Shown: positions 16,535 to 24,389 of the stretch, piece after piece
Layout: each line of letters opens with the position of its first letter
How positions within the stretch are numbered: the stretch's first letter is position 1
Assembly (NCBI RefSeq): GCF_035975855.1
Contig: NZ_CP109055.1
Location: 9,300,001 to 9,364,000 of the forward strand
Reading direction: 5' to 3'
From: Streptomyces sp. NBC_01304
GTDB taxonomy: Bacteria; Actinomycetota; Actinomycetes; Streptomycetales; Streptomycetaceae
DNA length: 64,000 bases
Position numbers and translations under genes: made by a program
The notes under the pieces: model-generated
The model's input: the letters and a program-made list of their open reading frames with translations, nothing else
Told to the model about the DNA's origin: nothing
The model's database searches: none

Positions 16535-16900
16535 TCAGAGTTCCAGATCCGGCTCGATCTCCTCCCGGTCGTCCTTGGGTTCGTAGTCGACCGACTCGAT
16601 GATGTTCCGCGTGTTTGGATCGCGGTGCTGGTTCACGACCTTGTCGTGGGACTCCTCGAACTGCCGCTGCGCCGCTACGCGGTGGGCCGCATCGAGCTTC
16701 GCGCCGATGTTGCGCTCCCCGAACTCCATCATCGAGCCCAGCGCCGCCTGCCCGGCCTGCTTGACCGCGCTGACGTGCGGTTTGTTCTGCGCGCGCAGCT
16801 GCTCCCAACGGCTCCTGTCCTCCGGCGTGACATAGCCGAACATCCGCGCGAAACGCGAGCCGATCCTGATCTGCTGTCCTTCATCCTGTTCCTGGCTCAT
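16535..16900 (-). CDS. Hypothetical protein (121 aa)
   Basis: Follows the 573-residue gene by 41 bases. It is highly charged and helical (MSQEQDEGQQIRIGSRFARM, then FEESHDKVVNQHRDPNTRN) and ends in an acidic tail EEIEPDLEL. No signal peptide or membrane segment. Probably a cytoplasmic partner of the neighbouring RNA polymerase or coupling system by context only. Confidence 0.65.
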   Translation of the reverse strand: MSQEQDEGQQIRIGSRFARMFGYVTPEDRSRWEQLRAQNKPHVSAVKQAGQAALGSMMEFGERNIGAKLDAAHRVAAQRQFEESHDKVVNQHRDPNTRNIIESVDYEPKDDREEIEPDLEL

Positions 16901-16941
16901 GACCCGTCCTCCTGCGCCTTGTTCGTGTTCTCGGATCGCCC

Positions 16942-18663
16942 TCAGGCGGGCTGGTGTTCCTCTGTACCGGCCTCAGCGTCCGGGCTTTCGTTCTGCGGGC
17001 CTGCCTCCTGCTCGGCCGATGGCCCTGCCGAGCGTGACTGTGGCCTGAGCCGCTGCTCCTCGAAGAAGGCGCCCGGGTCGTCGACGGCCGTCTGCAGCGT
17101 CTGCTGCCAGTTCTCCCCGAGGCTCCGCTTCAGCTCGGCCTCGAGATCGGGGTACTTCTCGTTCACTGCCTCCAGTGCGTCGAGGTAGGCGTTGGAGTAG
17201 ACCCGCTGCTGCTCTTCGGGCGGCAGGCCGTCGATGCCCATGCTCGCGATCATCACCTCGGACTGGTCCAAGCGGTGCTGGAGCATGTCGGGCAGCCCGC
17301 TGGTGTCCAGGCCCTGCTTCTGTGCCGCGAAGCCCACCAGGTAGCCAAGCATGTTGCCTTCGTAGCCCTCTTGGTCGCCGCGGCCCATCGCGTCGAGCAT
17401 TGAGGTCTTCATGGTCTCGGCGAGCTGGATCTGGTGGGCGTCGGCGGCCATGGGCCGGCGCAGCGTGAACATCCCGTCCTCGGGCAGTCGCTGGCCCAGC
17501 TGGTCGTCGAACTCCCCGCTCCAGACCGTGCGGACTCTGTCCGAGCCAGCGATCCGTTCCTCGTGCGCAGGGGCCTTGACGATCCGGCCGTGGGCCACGC
17601 CGTTGAACATCGTGCGCAGCTCGGGCTCGTACTCCATCCGCTCGCCGATGATCATTCGCGCGCGCTGAACGACATCCTGGCGCTCGAGGCCGTCTTCACG
17701 CATCTGCTCGTGCAGCCGCTTACGCATCGCTCGGTAGCTCTCGCGGATCAGGCCGGCGTCCACGCCCGGCTCACGCATCTTCCAGAAGGCGTTCTCCGTG
17801 AGCGCGACTTCGGTCATGGCTGCCGAATCCGGAGTGAACATTTCCCGGTGGCCGCGCTCACGGTGCTGCATGGCGTCGAAGCGCTTGCGCCATTTCTCCG
17901 TCAGGTGGTCACGCGGGTCGGTGCTGCCGATGAGGCGCTCGCGCCGGGCGTCGCTCGGTACGTCCCTGAAGATCCGCTGACGGTGCGTGATGCCGCTCTC
18001 AGCAGAAGCGATCATGCCGCGGGCCCTGGTGCCGATACGCTCCTGGATCTTGTCTTTGAGCGGCTGGAGGTGGCTGTCCATCTCCTTCTTGAAGTCCGGG
18101 GCGAGCATTCGCATCGTCATCACCATGCCGGCGGCCTGGATGATCGAGTTGGCATTCACGCCGCGCGAGAGCGGCTTGAGACACGACTGCATCATCATCT
18201 GCATGTAGACGTGGTGCATGACGCCGAGCTCCTGCGTCCGCTCCTCGTCGTTGAAGCCGGGCACCAGCAGCTTCGAGTCCCGCAGCGAGGCCATGTACTT
18301 CTCGCCGGCCAGCCGCGTCTCCGCCCGGAGTTTGAGCAGCTGCTCGCGCTGGTCCAGGCTCTCGGTCTGGTCCTCGGCCCGGTCGACGTCGATCCGGTGC
18401 ACGTGCTCGCGGTCGGCCATCCGCTCCTGGGTCTTCGCGCCGAAGAACCCGCGGGCGCGGTCCCGGAGCCGTTCGCGCCAGGCGCGTGAACCGTCTGCGT
18501 CCTCATGTCCTGGCTCGTCGATCACTTCGGCGTCGATCGGCTTGTCCAAGCGCGGGTTGCCCTGCGGCTCGTCGGCCTGCTGCCGATCGTCATCCACCGG
18601 AAGCTCCTTGGTCGCGCGCCGGCGGCCCGCGGGGCCTGTTCCCGGGTCCTTGTGCTGTGCCAT
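16942..18663 (-). CDS. Protein of unknown function coupled to the RNA polymerase gene (573 aa)
   Basis: The start MAQHKDPGTGPAGRRRATKE at 18663 lies one base after the polymerase stop codon (TGA-G-ATG), so translation is almost certainly coupled. The N-terminal 100 residues are charged and disordered; residues 110-480 are predominantly helical with long amphipathic stretches (VYMQMMMQSCLKPLSRG, MVMTMRMLAPDFKKEMD); the tail is acidic and low complexity. No sigma-factor, zinc-finger or nuclease motif was recognised. Strict coupling suggests it is a dedicated subunit or loading factor of the polymerase, which is inference. Confidence 0.72.
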   Translation of the reverse strand: MAQHKDPGTGPAGRRRATKELPVDDDRQQADEPQGNPRLDKPIDAEVIDEPGHEDADGSRAWRERLRDRARGFFGAKTQERMADREHVHRIDVDRAEDQTESLDQREQLLKLRAETRLAGEKYMASLRDSKLLVPGFNDEERTQELGVMHHVYMQMMMQSCLKPLSRGVNANSIIQAAGMVMTMRMLAPDFKKEMDSHLQPLKDKIQERIGTRARGMIASAESGITHRQRIFRDVPSDARRERLIGSTDPRDHLTEKWRKRFDAMQHRERGHREMFTPDSAAMTEVALTENAFWKMREPGVDAGLIRESYRAMRKRLHEQMREDGLERQDVVQRARMIIGERMEYEPELRTMFNGVAHGRIVKAPAHEERIAGSDRVRTVWSGEFDDQLGQRLPEDGMFTLRRPMAADAHQIQLAETMKTSMLDAMGRGDQEGYEGNMLGYLVGFAAQKQGLDTSGLPDMLQHRLDQSEVMIASMGIDGLPPEEQQRVYSNAYLDALEAVNEKYPDLEAELKRSLGENWQQTLQTAVDDPGAFFEEQRLRPQSRSAGPSAEQEAGPQNESPDAEAGTEEHQPA

Positions 18664-18664
18664 C

Positions 18665-21600
18665 TCAGTGCCCCAGCCCGTAGTCGTCGTCGTTGCCGTG
18701 CGGCTGGTCGATCTCGATGCTCGGGGTGTAGAGCGGGCGCGACGCGCCCGCGCCCACGGCATGCGCGGAGCGGCGATGTGAGCCGCGTGTGCGGGAGGCC
18801 CCTGCGTCCTGAGAGATCACGTCGCGCTTGACCACCGAGTCATCGACGGCAATCACAGCGTTGTCCAGGCTGTGTGCCTGGGCGGAGCCCAGCTGATCGA
18901 GCTGCCGGGACATCTCAGCGCGGGCCTTGTGGGTCCCCGAGGACGCGAACTGCTCGTTCTTCTCGCCGTCGTAGACGCTCTCGCGGTTCTTGGCCGCCTG
19001 CACGAGCGCCTCGAAGTCACCGCCGTAGGCCATCCGGTCCATCACGGTGCCGACCAGCGACGGGTCCTCTTCGAGGTTGCGGATGAGCCCGGTTTTCGGG
19101 TCCTTAAGCGAACTGGCCACACGTGCCACGTAGTCCGGGTTGACCGTGACGCCGAAGCCCTCCTTGGACTTGTAGAACTCGGTGAACTGCTTCTCCCACT
19201 CCTCGGCCGTGGCCTGGACGGGCTCACCGTCGAGGAATGCCGTGCGCCACTGGCCGGGTCCGACGTGCTCGATGCTGCGGCCCCTCCAGAGCTCGCGGCC
19301 GGGGCCCTGGAGCATCGCGTACTTGTGTCGGGCCTCGGCGGCGTCGTGCTTGGCCTGCAGGATCGACTGGGTCACCGGGTAGGTGACCTCCAGGACGGCC
19401 TTGAGGTCTTCACCGCGCAGTGCGCGTACGGCGCGCTGGCTGAACGAGCCGCCCAGGCCGGTGCCGTGGGCCTTGATCGCGGTGGCGAACATCGAGGCTT
19501 CCTGGTCGGCCTGCGTGATGCCGGGCGTGCCCTGCGTATCGCCCAGGTTCCGGGCGTAGTCGGTGAGCTTCTTCTCGCTGCCCTTGGCGCCGGTCTCGAC
19601 GCAGACCTCGCGCACGCTCTGCAGGTGCGCCTCGCGATCCGAGAACGTCAGTGCCGCGCCGAACTCGCCGCGCTGCGCCTGGCGGTACAGCGCGCTCAGC
19701 TCCTCCGCCACCACCTGCTGGCCGAGCGTGATGTCCTCGGGCGATTCTGCGCCCGTGAGCGCCTGCAGTCTGAGCCGGTTCGCCTCGCTGCGCGAGCTCT
19801 CCAGCTCGTCGGCCAGTGCGGCGTCCTTGGAGAGCGCGACCTGGGTGTCCAGTGAGACCTGCATGGCCAGCGGGTGCGAGCCGTCGCCCTTGACCACGCC
19901 GGTGTCCAGCAGGTTGGCCGGCACCGAGAGCTTCGCCAGGGCTTCCGCCTTGGCGGCCTCGCTGTGTAGCTTCACCACGGCGACGGCGTCGCCGTCGAAG
20001 TCGCCGTCGAAGCAGGCGTCCATCACGGGGTTGATCGCGGCGCCGGTGAGCCGGTCGTCGAGCGCGACCCGCATGTAGCGCACACCGGCGTCACGGAGCA
20101 CCGGGTCACGCCACACCAGCGCGTGGTCGCCCTCGGCCAGCCCCAGTTGCTCGGCCTTGACCGAGCTGAGCGCCACCTGGTCGACGTCGAGGCGCGGGTC
20201 CGCGGTCCACACCATCGTCGCCGAGTCGGTCAGCCGCGAGGCCATCAGCCCGGTCTTGAAGATGTTGTTCTTGCCCGCGAGTACCCGGTTCTGCACGTCG
20301 GTCGTGATCGCCTCGAAGGCACGCTGAGCGCGCGAGACCGACTCGCTCATGCCGCGGCGCACCTCGGCGCGCTTCTCCGCTGACAGACCCTGGCCCTCCA
20401 GCTGCTCGGTCATGTAGCGGTAGCGGCAGGCCTCGACGAAGACGTCCTGGTAACTGCGGGTGTAGTCGTGCGTGACGGAGGACCCGTCCTCGAACTCCTG
20501 GCCGCTGCGCAGATGCGAGGACATCACCGGCAGCTTCCATGAGCTCGCGCTCACCGTCTCGGTCTGCTCACCGGTCGGATACGTGAGCGGAAACGGGATC
20601 TCCATGTCGCCGCCGCGGTCGCCGATGAGATCGCCGAAGGACTTGCGCATCGCCGTGGTGTTCAGTCCCGGGAGCTGGCCCTCCTTGCGGGGCTGGGTGC
20701 GCAGCAATTCGGGCATCGGGATGAACCGGCGCTCAAGGCGCTCGTCGAGGTCCTCGGCCTGGCCAATCACCCGCAGCGTGCCGTCAGCCTCCATGTCCAT
20801 ACCGGTCACCAACAGGTACTCGCGCAGGTTCGACTCGGCCCCGCTGTTGTGGCCGTAGAATTCGCGCATGATTGCCGGGCAGTCCTGGGACTGCAGTGCC
20901 CAGGCCAGCTGCGAGGAGGCCTTACGGCCCCTGCCGGCACGCACCTGCTCGTCGTCGTAGATCTTCGTCTTCTCGTCGACGGCCATATGCGTGACCACGA
21001 AGCGCATCTCGCCCTGCGCACCCGGCCGCAGTTCTCCGTTGGGGGAGCGCAGGTCAAAGACGTTCCCGTTCATCAGCTCGCGCGCCGAGCCCGCGTTACG
21101 CCGGGAGATCAGACTGAACGGGCTCATCGCCACGTCCAGGCCCGGGTTGGACCGGAACCAGTTGACCTCTTCGACGACATCCTGTTCCTGCGCGTCCTGC
21201 TGCGGCATGTCCCGGTCGACGATCAGCGAGATCACGCCCTTGTTGCCGTGCAGATCCGCGATCTTGTCACCCACCACGAGATCGCGCTCCCGGCCGCCGG
21301 CCCCGCGGATGCGGTGGCGCTCGGCGAACTCCTTCGACACCACGATCGGGTCATCAGCCGTCCAGCCGCCGAAGGTCATCAGCGCCGTCCTCGCCGGCGC
21401 GGTGACCTCAGACGACTGCATGATCGTCGAGGCCGTCATCTGCTGGCGGTCGAACGGGTCGTACCGCAGAGTCTCGAGCTCGGGAAGAGCCATGAGCGGC
21501 GCGCGCTGCCCGGCCACGCTCTCGTCGCCCGGCACGATCCGGCCGTCGGCGCCGACCTGGGCCTGAGCGGTCAGGTACCGCACGATGCCCTGGTTGGTCG

Positions 21601-24214
21601 CGCCTCCGGTCATCACCGGGTCGAAGTAGCCGCTGGGCGCAGCGATGTTGTTGCGGTCCTTGCCGGTGAGTACCGTCATGTTCCGCCCGCCGGTGAGCCG
21701 CCAGGCGTCGAAGCGGTTGTCGTCAGCCGGGTCGGTCCGGTCGCGGTGGGCCCGGTACTCGGCGTAGACCGTCGAGCCTGCCTTGATCTCGTTGGAGTAG
21801 CGCACACGGCGCGCCTCGGTCTGCAGGATCGCCGCCGTCCACTCGTCCAGGTGCTTGGTTGTCTCGCCGGTGGACTCGTCGAGCCGGTACGTGGTGGCGC
21901 GCTCGATGAAGTCGACCGGGTGCTTCGTGCCGTACAGCTGCGAGTAGACCGCGTTGAGCGAGGAAGGATCGCCAACCTCGCTGCGCCCGGCGATGAGGTC
22001 GCCGGCGATCTGGTACTGGATGCGCTCGTGCATGAGCTGCTCGTAGCCGCGCAGACGCGTGCGTTCCTCAACCGAGGTCGGCGCCTCACCCGGAGTCTGG
22101 GCCGTGATCGTGGCCTCGTAGCCCGGCACGACCAGAGCGTTCTCCCCGCTGGCGAAGGCGGTGGCGATCTCGCCGTACTCGCCGACGTCGAAGACCTGGC
22201 CGATCTCACCCGAGACCGGAGCCCCCTTGCCGTCACGGCGCACCTTCTCGCCACTCCAGCGGATGACGCCCTGTTCGTCGAGCAGGATCTCAGAGACCGT
22301 CGCCGCGTTGCGCTCGATGCTCTCGCGCACAGTGGCCCCGATGCGCCGCATGAACGCGGATTCGTGATCGGCGATCGGCACGGAGCGCTTGGCGTCGAAG
22401 CGGACGAGCCGGTCCTTGAACCGGGTGGTCTGGAAGGTCGAGCCCATTATCTCGTCGGGAGAGATCTGGCAACGGCGTAGCGCCGAGGCGAGGTTGTCGA
22501 GGTTCGCCCACTGCCCGGTGGGGCTGGTCATGTACCGCGCCACCCGGTCCGGGTCGAAACGCTGATCGACCCACTCGCCGTCGACGTCGTGGGGCTGTGA
22601 CTCCCAGGTTCCGATGAGTTCGAAGGGGACGTCCTCAGCGTGCTGGCGGACCTTTTCGACGGCGGTGCCGCTGTAGACGAAGTTGCCCATCTCGGGCACC
22701 TCCCCGGCCTGCAACTCGCCGATCTCCTCCAGCCGTTCCCGGTACATGTCCTCGGTCGCCCCCGGGCGCAGCAGATCGCTGTGCGCGCCGGTGAGCACGT
22801 CCCAGTACGAGCGCTGGATCGCAGCGACCTCAAAGTCAGCCGAGTACTCCGGCGGCTCGATCGCATCCAGCTGTCCGCCGGTCCGCTCCAGCTCGGCCTC
22901 GGCGCGAGCGATCAGGTCTTCGACGCCGAGAGCGGCCTGCAGGTTCTCCCGCGCGCTCTCGACGGCGGCCTTGGCGTAGGCCTCAGCGGGCTCGGCGTCG
23001 ACGAAGAAGGTCGGCAGGGAGCGGTTCTTCGCGTCCCGGCGCAGCATCACCTTCGCCCCGGGCCGGGGACCGGACTCGCCGGGCGCCACGTAGTCACCGA
23101 CCACGAACATCGACTCCCGGTCGACGTGGTAACTGTCGGGTACATCCACCACCGTGCGGCCACGGCCGCGCTCCTGGTGCGTCGTGCCGGTCTCGCCGAC
23201 GGCGTGCCCCACAAGATCCGTGCGCTCGATGCGGTGGCCCTGGGCGAAGCGCAGCAGCGACACGGCCTGGGCCGGCGAGGGGGAGTGGATCGCCATGCCG
23301 CCGGGGACCCGGTAGTTCGTCGAGTAGCGCAGTACGGTGCCGTTGTCATAGATCCGGGCTCCGGCGTACTCCTCCTGGCGCGTGTCGGTGAGCCGGATCT
23401 CCATGCCGGTTCCGGCGATCTTCGCCTTGATCTGCCCGGGCTCGCGGTCACGCATCACCGCGTAGGACACGCCCTGTGCCTTCAGCTCTTCGAGTAGTGC
23501 TGCCGAGCGTGCCACGGCGCGCTGGGACATGAAGCGGTTGCGGTCGACACGGTTCGTCTGGGGATCCCGGCCGCCGTCGACGACCCACGCGCGGACCTGG
23601 TCGTACTCCTGCCGGCTCATCTTGTCCATCAGGGCGGTGAGCCCGGCGGCGTCATCGTTCGTCATCGCTCGGCCGCCCTCGAAGGGCTTGCCTTCGTCGT
23701 CGATGCGCCAGAGCACCATGTTCCCGCGCCGGGGATCGGCCAGGGTCTCCACCTCGCCGTCGGCCACGCGTGCGATCGTCTCGTCCGGCAGGTACACCAG
23801 CGCGGTCCCGGCGCGCTTCACGGTGGCGCGTTCGGACCAGTCGGGGTCGTAGGGGCTGATCGGCAGCCGGGCCGACTTTCGGTCGGCCTGGGCGCCGACG
23901 CCGGTGGCGCGGGTGAACTCCTGCTGCGACTGCTGGTAGAGCTCGTTCTGCGGGGAATGGTCACCGAACTGCGGCTCGTAGCCGGACACCTTGTCCGTGA
24001 ATGCCCGGTCGATGGCGGTGAGGCAGTCCGTGACGCCGAGGCGCGGATCGGCCAGCGCGGTGCCCCGCTGGCCGAGGATCTCGTCGACCCGGGCGCGGAT
24101 CGCCTTGGCCTGGGAGATCGGAATGACCTGTCCAGTCTGATCGCGGGCCTGCTCGACTGCCTTGTAGTAGACGTACTCGTAGAAGTACCTGCGCAGTCCG
24201 TGTGCCTTCTTCAT
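18665..24214 (-). CDS. Single-chain multisubunit-type RNA polymerase (beta-like and beta'-like halves fused)
   Basis: A 1849-residue protein carrying both active-site barrels of cellular RNA polymerase. The beta-like half has GGWTADDPIVVSKEF (about 949-963), equivalent to the ED(A)IVIS segment of RpoB, then GDKIADLHGNKGVIS (982-996) with the two conserved lysines K984 and K992, then NPGLDVAMSPFSLISRRNAG (about 1023-1042), matching the NPLGVPSRMN region. The beta'-like half has FDGDFDGD at 1402-1409, giving the three Mg-binding aspartates D1405, D1407 and D1409, preceded by LTGAAINPVMDACFDG. A bridge-helix match, TGAKGSEKKL, starts at 1541 and a trigger-loop-like HGTGLGGSFSQRAV at 1583. The N-terminal 900 residues are unassigned. 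No alpha, omega or sigma gene is nearby. An intact frame with conserved catalytic residues implies an active enzyme. Confidence 0.9.
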   Translation of the reverse strand: MKKAHGLRRYFYEYVYYKAVEQARDQTGQVIPISQAKAIRARVDEILGQRGTALADPRLGVTDCLTAIDRAFTDKVSGYEPQFGDHSPQNELYQQSQQEFTRATGVGAQADRKSARLPISPYDPDWSERATVKRAGTALVYLPDETIARVADGEVETLADPRRGNMVLWRIDDEGKPFEGGRAMTNDDAAGLTALMDKMSRQEYDQVRAWVVDGGRDPQTNRVDRNRFMSQRAVARSAALLEELKAQGVSYAVMRDREPGQIKAKIAGTGMEIRLTDTRQEEYAGARIYDNGTVLRYSTNYRVPGGMAIHSPSPAQAVSLLRFAQGHRIERTDLVGHAVGETGTTHQERGRGRTVVDVPDSYHVDRESMFVVGDYVAPGESGPRPGAKVMLRRDAKNRSLPTFFVDAEPAEAYAKAAVESARENLQAALGVEDLIARAEAELERTGGQLDAIEPPEYSADFEVAAIQRSYWDVLTGAHSDLLRPGATEDMYRERLEEIGELQAGEVPEMGNFVYSGTAVEKVRQHAEDVPFELIGTWESQPHDVDGEWVDQRFDPDRVARYMTSPTGQWANLDNLASALRRCQISPDEIMGSTFQTTRFKDRLVRFDAKRSVPIADHESAFMRRIGATVRESIERNAATVSEILLDEQGVIRWSGEKVRRDGKGAPVSGEIGQVFDVGEYGEIATAFASGENALVVPGYEATITAQTPGEAPTSVEERTRLRGYEQLMHERIQYQIAGDLIAGRSEVGDPSSLNAVYSQLYGTKHPVDFIERATTYRLDESTGETTKHLDEWTAAILQTEARRVRYSNEIKAGSTVYAEYRAHRDRTDPADDNRFDAWRLTGGRNMTVLTGKDRNNIAAPSGYFDPVMTGGATNQGIVRYLTAQAQVGADGRIVPGDESVAGQRAPLMALPELETLRYDPFDRQQMTASTIMQSSEVTAPARTALMTFGGWTADDPIVVSKEFAERHRIRGAGGRERDLVVGDKIADLHGNKGVISLIVDRDMPQQDAQEQDVVEEVNWFRSNPGLDVAMSPFSLISRRNAGSARELMNGNVFDLRSPNGELRPGAQGEMRFVVTHMAVDEKTKIYDDEQVRAGRGRKASSQLAWALQSQDCPAIMREFYGHNSGAESNLREYLLVTGMDMEADGTLRVIGQAEDLDERLERRFIPMPELLRTQPRKEGQLPGLNTTAMRKSFGDLIGDRGGDMEIPFPLTYPTGEQTETVSASSWKLPVMSSHLRSGQEFEDGSSVTHDYTRSYQDVFVEACRYRYMTEQLEGQGLSAEKRAEVRRGMSESVSRAQRAFEAITTDVQNRVLAGKNNIFKTGLMASRLTDSATMVWTADPRLDVDQVALSSVKAEQLGLAEGDHALVWRDPVLRDAGVRYMRVALDDRLTGAAINPVMDACFDGDFDGDAVAVVKLHSEAAKAEALAKLSVPANLLDTGVVKGDGSHPLAMQVSLDTQVALSKDAALADELESSRSEANRLRLQALTGAESPEDITLGQQVVAEELSALYRQAQRGEFGAALTFSDREAHLQSVREVCVETGAKGSEKKLTDYARNLGDTQGTPGITQADQEASMFATAIKAHGTGLGGSFSQRAVRALRGEDLKAVLEVTYPVTQSILQAKHDAAEARHKYAMLQGPGRELWRGRSIEHVGPGQWRTAFLDGEPVQATAEEWEKQFTEFYKSKEGFGVTVNPDYVARVASSLKDPKTGLIRNLEEDPSLVGTVMDRMAYGGDFEALVQAAKNRESVYDGEKNEQFASSGTHKARAEMSRQLDQLGSAQAHSLDNAVIAVDDSVVKRDVISQDAGASRTRGSHRRSAHAVGAGASRPLYTPSIEIDQPHGNDDDYGLGH

Positions 24215-24306
24215 GGCTAATCAGCCTCCTGTGGAAGCTCGGGGCTACATAAGTGTGAATAGAGCATACATTGCCTATTCAAAGGAGGTCGGAGCTCATT
24301 CGGAAA
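24215..24306 (-). promoter_or_regulatory. AT-rich leader and probable promoter of the RNA polymerase gene
   Basis: About 90 bases between the coupling-protein terminator and the polymerase ATG contain an AT-rich patch (minus strand TTTGAATAGGCAATGTATGC, then TCTATTCACACTTATGTAG) and a CAGGAGGCTG ribosome-binding site 10 bases before the ATG. No spacing fits a standard -35/-10 pair cleanly. Confidence 0.45.
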
Positions 24307-24358
24307 GACCAGTGCCGGGACAGTCTCTCTTGGTCGAGAGACGGCCCCGGCACTGGTC
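24307..24358 (-). terminator. Terminator of the coupling-protein gene
   Basis: Perfect 13-bp arms GACCAGTGCCGGG (24307-24319) and CCCGGCACTGGTC (24346-24358), enclosing a second GTCTCTC/GAGAGAC stem. It lies 31 bases past the stop at 24390 and separates it from the polymerase gene, which must therefore have its own promoter. Confidence 0.8.
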
Positions 24359-24389
24359 GTGATCTTCGCCGGCCCCAAGTGGCCGCCGG

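Noticed and set aside
20849..22480. A 543-residue open frame on the + strand
   Set aside because: Antisense to the RNA polymerase gene, whose motifs are clear; no independent coding signal.
18665..24214. Phage T7/N4-type single-subunit RNA polymerase
   Set aside because: Those have a hand-shaped fold with different motifs. The DFDGD and HGNKG signatures identify the two-barrel cellular-type fold.
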